6,100 nucleotides of DNA, taken from contig QNAD01000132.1 of the NCBI GenBank assembly GCA_003641345.1, positions 1 through 6,100 on the forward strand, written 5' to 3'. The position numbers were made by a program, and so were the translations under genes. This stretch comes from Candidatus Zixiibacteriota bacterium. GTDB lineage: Bacteria > Zixibacteria > MSB-5A5 > GN15 > FEB-12. Of the stretch, positions 1 to 6,100 are shown piece by piece (position 1 is the stretch's first letter; every line of letters starts with the position of its first letter). A model generated the notes under the pieces. It ran no database searches and was not told the origin of the DNA. It worked only from the letters and a program-made list of their open reading frames with translations.

Positions 1-1
1 A

Positions 2-21
2 GGCTGTGTGGGCTACCAGCC
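2..21 (-). other. Possible stem at the valS 3' end, cut by window edge
   Basis: On the minus strand GGCTG (21 to 17) can pair with CAGCC (6 to 2) across a 10-base loop holding the valS stop codon. It could be the start of a terminator, but the bases where a T-run would follow lie outside the window, so this is only a hint. Confidence 0.15.
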
Positions 22-2691
22 GAGTATTTGTTCCAGGTTTTTATTTATCTTCTCAATACGTTCCTGATAATCTTCTTTTTTAATCTGTTCTTTTTCAATC
101 ACTTCTTTAGGTGCTCTTTCAAGAAAATCAGCATTTCCAAGTTTTTTGGATATTTTTATCAGCAATTTTTTTAAATTATCAAGTTCTTTATTGAGCCTTT
201 GTTTCTCAAGGTCAATATCAATCAATCCTTCGAGTGGTATAAAAATTTCCGCACCTGAAATAACGGTTGATGCTGATGTTAGTGGTTTTTTGACATCGGT
301 GCCAACATGCATATCATTTACTTTTGCCAATGAACGGAAATAACCAAGATGATTTTCTAAGAGCTTGCCGAATTTTTTATCGTTCACGCGGATATGTAAA
401 TCAGACCGTTTACCTGGGTGCACGTTTAGCTCTGCTCGAATAGACCTAACTGCAGTAATAATCGACTGAATCTGCTCAAGGCTTTCCTCAAGATTGTCGT
501 CTATGTATTTTCCATCGGTTGTCGGCCAACCTGCAAAAGAAATTGTCTCGCTGAGTTTTTTATCGGTAAGTTTTATTAATTCCAGATAGGTGTGTTCAGT
601 TACAAAAGGTATAAAAGGATGCATCAATTTTAATATTTGATATAGCACATAAGATGCTACTCTGATAGAATCATCCCTGATAGGCGTGTTTGGTTGGTCG
701 GGTTTTATCAATTCTACATACCATGCACAATAATCATTCCAGACGAAATTATATAATGTTTTAGCCGCTGATGACAAGCGGTATTCATTGAAATCTTTAT
801 TTACGGTTTGGATAGTTTTTTCAAGACGAGAGAGAATCCACCTATCAAAAATAACAAGATTTGCATCGTCAATAGAGTTCAATTCAGGCTTACGTCCATC
901 AAGACGCATCATTACAAATTTGGAGACCTGATGCAGTTTATTTACAAAATTACGCCCTATTTCAAAAGTATTCTTACTGATCCATGGATCCTGTCCATCG
1001 GGAGTAGCAAGAACAATCGAAAATCGTAAGGCATCGGCACCATGTTTTTCAATAATTTCCAATGGGTCAACGCCATTTCCCAGAGATTTTGACATTTTTA
1101 TGCCGTTAGCATCACGAACAGTTCCATGAATATAAACATCGCTAAAAGGGATGTCGCCCATGAATTCATATCCTGCCATTACCATTCTTGCAACCCAGAG
1201 GAAAATAATTTCAGAGCCGGTACTAAGAACTTTGGTGGGATAGAATTTTTTTAATTCGGCAGTTTTATTAGGCCAGCCCATAGTAGAGAAGGGCCACAGC
1301 CATGATGAAAACCAAGTGTCCAGAACATCTTCATCCTGTACCAGAGTTTCAGGGTCATACTTGCCGGACTGTTCTTTTGTGGGGCGATTGGCAGAGACAA
1401 AAATAGTGCCGTCTTCGGCATACCAAACCGGAATACGATGCCCCCACCAAAGTTGGCGAGAGATGCACCAATCGCGAATGTTTTCCATCCAATGCAAGTA
1501 AGTTTTTGACCAGTAATCAGGGTGGAATTTAATCTTTCCCGTTTTTACCGCTTCGAGAGCAGGCTTAGCCATTTCCTTCATCTTTACAAACCACTGTTCG
1601 GACAGATACGGTTCAACTACACTTTTACAACGGTAGCATGATCCGGCAGTAAGTTCATAATCTTCAGTTTTTTCGAGATGATTTCTTTTTTTCAATTCTT
1701 CCAGAAGCTGTTTTCTTGCTTCAAATCTATCCATCCCTTTAAATTTACCGGCATTTTCATTGAGTGTGCCATCGGTATTTAGAATATTTATTTCTTCCAA
1801 ATCATGGCGCTTTCCGATTTCAAAATCGTTTGGATCATGGGCAGGAGTAACTTTAACGACGCCGGTTCCAAACTCAGGATCGACATAATTATCAGCCACG
1901 ATTGGTATCTCACGTTCCAGAATCGGAAGAATAACCGTTTTACCAACATATTTTTTAAATCGAGTATCTTTGGGGGAAACTGCTAAAGCCGTATCGCCAA
2001 GCATTGTTTCCGGTCGAGTAGTAGCCACCGATAAAAATTCATCGGAACCCTTTAGTTTATATTTAATATACCAAAGGGAACTGTCAGATGTTTTATGATC
2101 TACTTCATCGTCAGATAACGAAGTTTGACAGGAAGGACACCAGTTGACAATCCGGTTACCGCGATATATCCATCCTTTATCATAAAGATGTTTAAAAACT
2201 TCGGCGACTGCCTCAGATAAATTTTCATCAAGCGTAAATCTGGTTCTGTCCCAGTCACAACTGCAACCAATCTTTTTGAGTTGGTTTAAAATCTTATCTT
2301 TATTTATATTTGCCCAGTTGGATGTACGTTCTAAAAATTTCTCGCGTCCAATCTCTCGTCGCGTAGTTCCTTCTTTAATTAGCTGTTTTTCAACTATAAC
2401 CTGAGTAGCGATACCGGCATGATCAGACCCTGGGATCCATTCTGTTTCATATCCTTCGCTACGATGCTTCCGGATAAGAATATCCTGAATAGTATTATTT
2501 AAAGCATGCCCCAGATGAAGAACATCGGTTACGTTAGGTGGGGGGATTACAATTGAATATGGAGTTTTATCAGAATCTGCATTGCCATGGAAATATTTAT
2601 TATTCAACCATTTATTATACAGAGAATCTTCAATTTCAGCCGAGGAGTATGCTTTTGCACTTTTAATATTATTTTCGTTTTCCTTGCTCAT
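13..2691 (-). CDS. valS: Valyl-tRNA synthetase (class Ia), complete, 892 aa
   Basis: Cytoplasmic enzyme that ligates valine to tRNA-Val using ATP and removes mischarged threonine by editing. The Rossmann catalytic core shows the first class I signature as HLGH (residues 59-62) after PPPNVT, and the second as KMSKS (532-536). The inserted editing domain carries TTRPETMLGDTA (about 224-235). WCISRQLWWGHRIPVWY (about 408-424) is typical of ValRS. The anticodon-binding region covers roughly residues 610-760. The last 70 or so residues are a Lys/Glu-rich coiled-coil arm, also typical of ValRS. Cysteine pairs CPSC (185-188) and CYRC (352-355) could bind zinc. Asp56 sits where many family members have Gly in the NVTG stretch. 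Length is normal for the family. The ATG at 2691 is preceded by an A-rich AAAGAAAA stretch rather than a strong Shine-Dalgarno, and the stop is TAG. The gene is divergent from mazG and appears to have its own promoter. Identity is essentially certain. Confidence 0.98.
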   Translation of the reverse strand: MSKENENNIKSAKAYSSAEIEDSLYNKWLNNKYFHGNADSDKTPYSIVIPPPNVTDVLHLGHALNNTIQDILIRKHRSEGYETEWIPGSDHAGIATQVIVEKQLIKEGTTRREIGREKFLERTSNWANINKDKILNQLKKIGCSCDWDRTRFTLDENLSEAVAEVFKHLYDKGWIYRGNRIVNWCPSCQTSLSDDEVDHKTSDSSLWYIKYKLKGSDEFLSVATTRPETMLGDTALAVSPKDTRFKKYVGKTVILPILEREIPIVADNYVDPEFGTGVVKVTPAHDPNDFEIGKRHDLEEINILNTDGTLNENAGKFKGMDRFEARKQLLEELKKRNHLEKTEDYELTAGSCYRCKSVVEPYLSEQWFVKMKEMAKPALEAVKTGKIKFHPDYWSKTYLHWMENIRDWCISRQLWWGHRIPVWYAEDGTIFVSANRPTKEQSGKYDPETLVQDEDVLDTWFSSWLWPFSTMGWPNKTAELKKFYPTKVLSTGSEIIFLWVARMVMAGYEFMGDIPFSDVYIHGTVRDANGIKMSKSLGNGVDPLEIIEKHGADALRFSIVLATPDGQDPWISKNTFEIGRNFVNKLHQVSKFVMMRLDGRKPELNSIDDANLVIFDRWILSRLEKTIQTVNKDFNEYRLSSAAKTLYNFVWNDYCAWYVELIKPDQPNTPIRDDSIRVASYVLYQILKLMHPFIPFVTEHTYLELIKLTDKKLSETISFAGWPTTDGKYIDDNLEESLEQIQSIITAVRSIRAELNVHPGKRSDLHIRVNDKKFGKLLENHLGYFRSLAKVNDMHVGTDVKKPLTSASTVISGAEIFIPLEGLIDIDLEKQRLNKELDNLKKLLIKISKKLGNADFLERAPKEVIEKEQIKKEDYQERIEKINKNLEQILGW

Positions 2692-2727
2692 TTGTCATAT
2701 TTTCTTTATATTCGCCGACCATAAAGC

Positions 2728-2755
2728 CGAACAGGTTAAAGGTTTGAATTATACT
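2728..2755 (+). promoter_or_regulatory. Candidate mazG promoter overlapping the valS -10
   Basis: On the plus strand TATACT (2750-2755, five of six matches to the -10 consensus) shares four bases with the valS TATAAT on the other strand. The best upstream -35 is only a half match, CGAACA (2728-2733), 16 bases away. A start near 2762 would leave about 48 bases of leader before the mazG ATG. The strong -10 and suitable position support it, but the weak -35 makes it tentative. Confidence 0.35.
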
Positions 2756-2776
2756 TTTGCCAGTTCAATTTGTCAA
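2748..2776 (-). promoter_or_regulatory. Consensus sigma-70-type promoter for valS
   Basis: Read on the minus strand, a perfect TTGACA (2776 to 2771) is followed after exactly 17 bases by a perfect TATAAT (2753 to 2748). Transcription would start near 2741, giving a 5' leader of about 50 bases before the valS ATG. It is the only full-consensus pair I saw, and it lies in the only sizeable intergenic gap, pointing at valS. The leader is too short for a T-box. Confidence 0.75.
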
Positions 2777-2809
2777 GAATTGATACATGATTGTAAATAT
2801 CGACATAAT

Positions 2810-3613
2810 ATGAATGAAAATAAACAACTTATTTCAAATCCGAAATTAAAGCCATTTGAGAAACTTCTACTGATAATGGAAATTCTAAGGTCTCCCTCTG
2901 GCTGTGCCTGGGATAGAAAACAGACACATCAAAGCCTGATTCCTTATTTAATTGAGGAAACATATGAAGTTGTCGAGGCTATTGAAGTCGCTGATAGTCA
3001 AGAGCTTAAGGAAGAACTCGGGGATTTACTTTGTCAGATAGTTTTTCATTCTCAACTGGCAAAAGATTCCGGAAATTTTACTATTGAAGATTCTATTGAG
3101 CATATTAGTGAAAAATTGATCAGGAGACACCCGCATGTATTTGAAGATAATAAAGAATTAAATCCTGATGAGGTTAGAGAGCAGTGGGAAAATATAAAAA
3201 TAAATTCCGGCGAAAAGAAGTCGGTTTTGAGTGGACTTCCTAAATCTATGCCAGCGTTGACTATGGCTTTTAGGATGGGGGAGAAAGCGGCTGGAGTTGG
3301 GTTTGATTGGGAAAAACCTGCCGATGTTTTTTATAAACTAACAGAAGAAATAAATGAGATAAAAGAAGCGGCTGAAATTGATAATAAAGAAAGAGTAAGC
3401 GAAGAAATTGGGGATTTATTATTTGCAGTTGCGTCTTTATCCAGAAAATATGAGATTAATCCGGAACAGGCATTAAAATCTGCTTTAGGGAAGTTTAAAA
3501 AACGGTTTGATAAACTTGAACAAACTGTTGTCAGGTCAGGTAATACGTTTGAAAATTACACTCTCGAAGAACTTGAAGAAATTTGGCAACAAAACAAAAA
3601 AGAAGCAGATTAA
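2810..3613 (+). CDS. mazG: Nucleoside triphosphate pyrophosphohydrolase MazG, 267 aa
   Basis: Hydrolyses nucleoside triphosphates to monophosphates and pyrophosphate. In E. coli the homologue is linked to clearing abnormal NTPs and to lowering ppGpp. The protein has two tandem all-alpha MazG domains. The first carries EETYE (49-53) with ELGD (69-72), and the second carries EEINE (179-183) with EIGD (199-202). These are the acidic EExxE and ExxD metal-binding motifs. RRHPHVF (105-111) and VGFDW (163-167) are further family hallmarks. Both domains keep their acidic residues. The reading frame is open upstream to 2582, but that part lies antisense to valS and across the promoter region. The ATG at 2810 gives a length close to the E. 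coli protein and starts about 10 residues before the conserved FEKLLLIMEILR helix. No Shine-Dalgarno is visible before it. The stop lies 3 bases from the speE stop. The full-length two-domain form points to housekeeping function rather than phage or toxin-antitoxin use. Confidence 0.95.
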   Translation: MNENKQLISNPKLKPFEKLLLIMEILRSPSGCAWDRKQTHQSLIPYLIEETYEVVEAIEVADSQELKEELGDLLCQIVFHSQLAKDSGNFTIEDSIEHISEKLIRRHPHVFEDNKELNPDEVREQWENIKINSGEKKSVLSGLPKSMPALTMAFRMGEKAAGVGFDWEKPADVFYKLTEEINEIKEAAEIDNKERVSEEIGDLLFAVASLSRKYEINPEQALKSALGKFKKRFDKLEQTVVRSGNTFENYTLEELEEIWQQNKKEAD

Positions 3614-3622
3614 AATTTAATC
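3608..3622. repeat. Short palindrome spanning the convergent mazG/speE stops
   Basis: GATTAAA (3608-3614) and TTTAATC (3616-3622) are perfect inverted arms around one central A. The palindrome exists because both genes end in GAT-TAA (Asp then stop) and meet 3 bases apart. It has almost no loop, contains no G/C stem, and is unlikely to be an efficient terminator by itself. Confidence 0.5.
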
Positions 3623-4513
3623 AATAATTTCCTTAACAAATTGCGGTAGAGCAAAAGCACCAAAATGAATGTCGCGGTTGTAATATTTGGTTTCTAACAA
3701 TAGTTGTTCATACAAATCACTTTTGAAATCTTTAAGAGGGTCATACTTTTTACTGCAGAACGCAAAAGACCAGTAGGTGGATGGATAGATAGGCATGAAG
3801 CAAGTGTACATTTTTACAATTGGGAATATATCTTTTAAGTTTTTATACATTTGTTTTATTGTTTTTTTATTGTAAAACGGAGCTTCTGTTTGAGCCACCA
3901 TAATGCCATCATCGTTTAAAGTATCAAAAACTCTTTGATGAAACTCTTTCTGAAAGAGATCTGCTGCCGGTCCTATAGGATCTGAAAGGTCTAAAACTAT
4001 TAAATCATATTTCTCTTTGGAATTTTCAATAAACTTTTTACCGTCGTCAAAAATTATCTGTGTCCTTGGGTCTTGGGTGCCTTTAGTTAAGAGAGGAAAA
4101 TATTTTTTTGAAATCTCAACTACTTTTTTATCAATTTCACACATGACAATTTTCTCAAGTTCAGGATGCTTGGTCATTTCAGTAAGGGCACCGCAATCAC
4201 CTCCGCCGATAATCAAAGCTGTTTTAGGATTATGATGAACAAACAGTGCTGGGTGGATTATCATTTCGTTATAAGCATTATTGTCATTGTCTGCTACCAT
4301 GAGAGAACCATACAAAACAAGCATCTTGCCAAAATCCTTATTCTCAATAACATCAATTCTCTGAAATTCAGAAGTTGTTGACTCAATTATGCGATCAATT
4401 TTCAAAGTTAAACCGGAACTGCCTTCATGGAGTTCACTGTACCAGACATTCCAAAGGTCAGACATGCTGTTTTCGGAAATATAATTTTCTTTCATATTAT
4501 TTGAATCACTCAT
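3617..4513 (-). CDS. speE: Spermidine synthase (polyamine aminopropyltransferase), 298 aa
   Basis: Transfers the aminopropyl group of decarboxylated S-adenosylmethionine to putrescine, giving spermidine and methylthioadenosine. An N-terminal beta domain (about 20-80) is followed by a Rossmann methyltransferase-like fold. Visible motifs are LIIGGGD (100-106), CEID (125-128), DDG (156-158), DLSDPIGPA (175-183, holding the catalytic Asp pair) and MPIYPS (240-245). The C-terminal TKYYNRDIH...FALPQFV resembles Bacillus SpeE. Unusual residues are LYG instead of LDG (67-69), ADNDNNAYNE in place of the usual acidic loop before YxE (74-83), and GGGDCGALTE where GGGDGGxxRE is expected (103-112). I chose ATG 4513, 10 bases after the upstream stop, for coupling. 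Alternatives are TTG 4531 (overlapping the upstream gene), ATG 4495, and ATG 4465, which best matches the Bacillus N terminus (MSDLW). Putrescine as substrate is inferred from the adjacent ODC gene. Confidence 0.93.
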   Translation of the reverse strand: MSDSNNMKENYISENSMSDLWNVWYSELHEGSSGLTLKIDRIIESTTSEFQRIDVIENKDFGKMLVLYGSLMVADNDNNAYNEMIIHPALFVHHNPKTALIIGGGDCGALTEMTKHPELEKIVMCEIDKKVVEISKKYFPLLTKGTQDPRTQIIFDDGKKFIENSKEKYDLIVLDLSDPIGPAADLFQKEFHQRVFDTLNDDGIMVAQTEAPFYNKKTIKQMYKNLKDIFPIVKMYTCFMPIYPSTYWSFAFCSKKYDPLKDFKSDLYEQLLLETKYYNRDIHFGAFALPQFVKEIID

Positions 4514-4523
4514 TTTTTCTTTT

Positions 4524-5690
4524 TTAATCAATTATATGATAATTGGGTCTTTTCAAAGCATTAAAATTAGAACCTGATACCGAACAATAAGCACCGGTGG
4601 AAGTGAAAATAATTCTGTCGCCGACTTCATGTTCGGGAATCATCAACCCATCGTACATAACATCAAAAGAATCACAGGTAGGTCCGGCTAAGACTGATAA
4701 TTTCTTATTGCCGTTTCTGTTGGTTATAACCGGATATTGACATTGATCATATAAAATACCTGAGAAAGTAGAATAAAGTCCGTCGTCGAGATAATACCAA
4801 ATTTTACCATCGCGTATTGATTTGCCTAAGACAGAGCAAATCAAAACAACAGGATTTCCGGCAATATACCGTCCCGGCTCACTGACAATTTTGATTCCAG
4901 GGCGGATATGTTTATCAAGTGCTTTGTTTATAGGTTTGCAGAATTGGTCTATTGGTAAAATTGGCTCTACGTATTGAATAGGAAAGCCTCCTCCAATATC
5001 GAGTAGTTGAGTGTTGAAATTCTCCAAATCAAGATTATTTATCAACTGATGGGCTGTCTCGATAGCTAATACATAATTATCTGAAATTGTGCATTGTGAA
5101 CCGATATGGAAACATAATCCGTAAAACTCATGTCCGCTTTCTTTAATCATTCGGGCAAGCGGAAGAACCTCATCGACTGTACAACCGAATTTATATTGAA
5201 GATTTACAACAGCTAAACTGTTTGTGTTTATTCTGAATCGGATAAGTATTTTTAGTTTTTCTTTATAGCGGGTTAGTTTTTTAACTTCTTCGGCGTTATC
5301 TACTACAAAAACTTTAATCCCTTGACCAACTGCATAATCAAATTCCGGTATTGATTTAATCGGGTGGGAATGAATTAATGTTGCGGGGTTAATTTTGGTT
5401 TTTGTTACCAATTCAATTTCACCTTTAGAACAAATATCAAAATTACCACCGGCTTGATATATTTCATTTATTATAGCCGGATGGTTATTTGGTTTAACGG
5501 CGTAATGGATACTTACTCTGGGTAATGCTTCTTTTAGTGCAGTATAATTATCCCGTACTCTCTTTTTTGAAAGAAGCATGACGGGGCTGTCCAAATCTTT
5601 TTTGGAGAAATATTCCTGTAAATAACCAACATCAATCCCACAGGAAATCGTTTTTTCTATGACTGAGTGTATATCAAATGAATGTGTCAT
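4524..5690 (-). CDS. Ornithine decarboxylase, eukaryotic-like PLP fold type III, 388 aa
   Basis: Decarboxylates L-ornithine to putrescine, the first committed step of polyamine synthesis, using pyridoxal phosphate in the cytoplasm. An N-terminal alanine-racemase-type TIM barrel carries the Schiff-base lysine in YAVKPN (Lys66), His195 in HIGSQ stacking on the cofactor, the phosphate-binding GGGFP (233-237) and EPGR (271-274). The C-terminal beta domain supplies the residues from the partner subunit: DDG (302-304, Asp303), GPTCDSFD (336-343, Cys339 and Asp340), and Tyr368 in GAY. This set matches dimeric ODC of the group IV family, not the fold-I SpeC of E. coli. Some members also accept lysine, and I cannot exclude that here. 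The ATG at 5690 has an AGG Shine-Dalgarno 6 bases upstream and lies 10 bases after the speD stop. Position between speD and speE strongly supports the ornithine role over diaminopimelate or carboxynorspermidine decarboxylase. Confidence 0.92.
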   Translation of the reverse strand: MTHSFDIHSVIEKTISCGIDVGYLQEYFSKKDLDSPVMLLSKKRVRDNYTALKEALPRVSIHYAVKPNNHPAIINEIYQAGGNFDICSKGEIELVTKTKINPATLIHSHPIKSIPEFDYAVGQGIKVFVVDNAEEVKKLTRYKEKLKILIRFRINTNSLAVVNLQYKFGCTVDEVLPLARMIKESGHEFYGLCFHIGSQCTISDNYVLAIETAHQLINNLDLENFNTQLLDIGGGFPIQYVEPILPIDQFCKPINKALDKHIRPGIKIVSEPGRYIAGNPVVLICSVLGKSIRDGKIWYYLDDGLYSTFSGILYDQCQYPVITNRNGNKKLSVLAGPTCDSFDVMYDGLMIPEHEVGDRIIFTSTGAYCSVSGSNFNALKRPNYHIID

Positions 5691-5696
5691 TTTTTA

Positions 5697-5700
5697 CCTG
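5697..5700 (-). promoter_or_regulatory. Ribosome-binding site of the ODC gene
   Basis: On the minus strand CAGG (5700 to 5697) precedes the ATG at 5690 with a 6-base A-rich spacer. It supports this start and reinitiation from the speD stop just upstream. It is the clearest Shine-Dalgarno of the four gene starts visible. Confidence 0.55.
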
Positions 5701-6100
5701 CTATCCTATTTGAGCTTGAATAGAATTGCTTGCAGTTAGCTGAGTCTTGTGGGCAATTTTTTCTCTGGTCTCCGAAGGTATTCCGCGTTCTAATTCTTTT
5801 ACATCAGTTGTTTTAGCCTGTAACGCATCTTTCATATTCTCAAATGCCTTGTAAGGGTCAACCGTATCGCCGCAAGTGAAAAAATCAACCGCCGCATAAT
5901 TATATTCCGGCCAGGTATGAATGGAAAAATGTGATTCAGCGATTACAATAACTCCGGAAACGCCTTGAGGGTTATATCGATGGAAAACTGAACGAACAAT
6001 AGTAGCACCGGAATGTCGTACTGATTCATTCATCTGTTTTTCCAGTTCTTCCAGATTGTTAAGTATGTCGTCCGCACAATCGGCAAGTTCTACTATTAAG
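5701..6100 (-). CDS. speD: S-adenosylmethionine decarboxylase proenzyme, 5' end cut by window edge
   Basis: Makes decarboxylated S-adenosylmethionine, the aminopropyl donor used by SpeE. It is the short class Ib prokaryotic type (Bacillus and Thermotoga), translated as a proenzyme that cleaves itself into two chains and converts a serine to the pyruvoyl cofactor. The self-cleavage site is in VIAESHFSIHTWPEY, between Glu and the Ser encoded at 5934-5932. The downstream histidine of IHTWPE and the Cys of FTCG are the other catalytic residues. The reading frame stays open past the ATG at 6033 to the window edge. The extra 22 residues (LIVELADCADDILNNLEELE and on) match the family N-terminal region, so that ATG is internal. 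132 residues are present, and about 8 plus the start codon are probably missing. The promoter lies outside the window. It is the first visible gene of the speD-ODC-speE operon, and its TAG stop is 10 bases before the ODC start. Confidence 0.96.
   Translation of the reverse strand, partial: LIVELADCADDILNNLEELEKQMNESVRHSGATIVRSVFHRYNPQGVSGVIVIAESHFSIHTWPEYNYAAVDFFTCGDTVDPYKAFENMKDALQAKTTDVKELERGIPSETREKIAHKTQLTASNSIQAQIG

Noticed and set aside
146..1986. Several plus-strand open frames of 60-73 codons opposite valS.
   Set aside because: They are antisense shadows of a strongly conserved gene, with no recognisable protein features or ribosome-binding sites.
2692..2741. T-box or other riboswitch in the valS leader.
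   Set aside because: The predicted leader is only about 50 bases, and I see no T-box sequence, specifier stem or terminator.
2582..2809. Upstream extension of the mazG reading frame (76 extra residues).
   Set aside because: It lies antisense to the valS start and across the promoter region, is low-complexity and hydrophobic, and has no counterpart in MazG. The family match begins just after the ATG at 2810.
2810..3613. MazG as part of a toxin-antitoxin or phage-defence locus.
   Set aside because: It is the full-length two-domain housekeeping form, with no mazEF, phage or defence genes nearby.
3944..3958. Palindrome CTCTTTCTGAAAGAG inside speE.
   Set aside because: It has a one-base centre and sits within conserved coding sequence (DLFQKEF). 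It looks like a coincidence of codons rather than a regulatory site.
4017..4381. Two plus-strand open frames of about 72 codons opposite speE.
   Set aside because: They overlap each other and lie antisense to conserved speE coding sequence, with no independent support.
4514..4531. TTG start for speE giving six more residues (MIKKEK).
   Set aside because: It overlaps the ODC stop and has no better ribosome-binding site. The ATG at 4513 is a normal start codon 10 bases after that stop, the same spacing as between speD and the ODC gene.
4524..5690. Diaminopimelate or carboxynorspermidine decarboxylase as the identity of the fold-III decarboxylase.
   Set aside because: The HIGSQ, GPTCDSFD and DDGLYSTF patterns and the flanking speD and speE fit ornithine decarboxylase better. 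No carboxynorspermidine dehydrogenase is next to it.
6031..6033. ATG at 6033 as the start of speD.
   Set aside because: The frame continues to the window edge with residues that match the SpeD N-terminal region, so this methionine is internal.

Overview
The window is an AT-rich stretch of bacterial chromosome holding five conserved housekeeping genes and almost no non-coding DNA. The lineage cannot be fixed from it. Ribosome-binding sites are mostly weak and A-rich, which recalls Bacteroidota and other FCB-type bacteria. However, the valS promoter is a perfect TTGACA/TATAAT match, unlike the known Bacteroidetes consensus. The ornithine decarboxylase is of the eukaryotic-like alanine-racemase-fold type, common in several Gram-negative groups. 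A Gram-negative or candidate-phylum bacterium is my best inference, at low confidence.

Layout. The left part (13-2691, minus strand) is a complete valyl-tRNA synthetase gene, valS. Next comes a 118-base divergent intergenic region (2692-2809). It carries a perfect-consensus minus-strand promoter for valS, and its -10 overlaps a plausible opposing -10 for mazG. mazG (2810-3613, plus strand) encodes a nucleoside triphosphate pyrophosphohydrolase. It runs head-on into the minus-strand group, with only 3 bases between its stop codon and that of speE. The right part is a minus-strand spermidine operon, transcribed from right to left: speD (cut by the right window edge), an ornithine decarboxylase gene, then speE. 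Each gap in this operon is 10 bases.

How the genes work together. The three right-hand genes encode a complete short route. Ornithine is decarboxylated to putrescine, S-adenosylmethionine is decarboxylated by the pyruvoyl enzyme SpeD, and SpeE transfers the aminopropyl group to make spermidine. ValS charges tRNA-Val, and MazG hydrolyses aberrant or signalling nucleoside triphosphates. These two are not functionally tied to polyamines beyond general growth physiology.

I found no tRNA, rRNA, mobile element, CRISPR array, riboswitch or clearly new system. The points most worth a second look are the overlapping divergent promoter elements, the unusual residues in SpeE, and the compact speD-ODC-speE arrangement.
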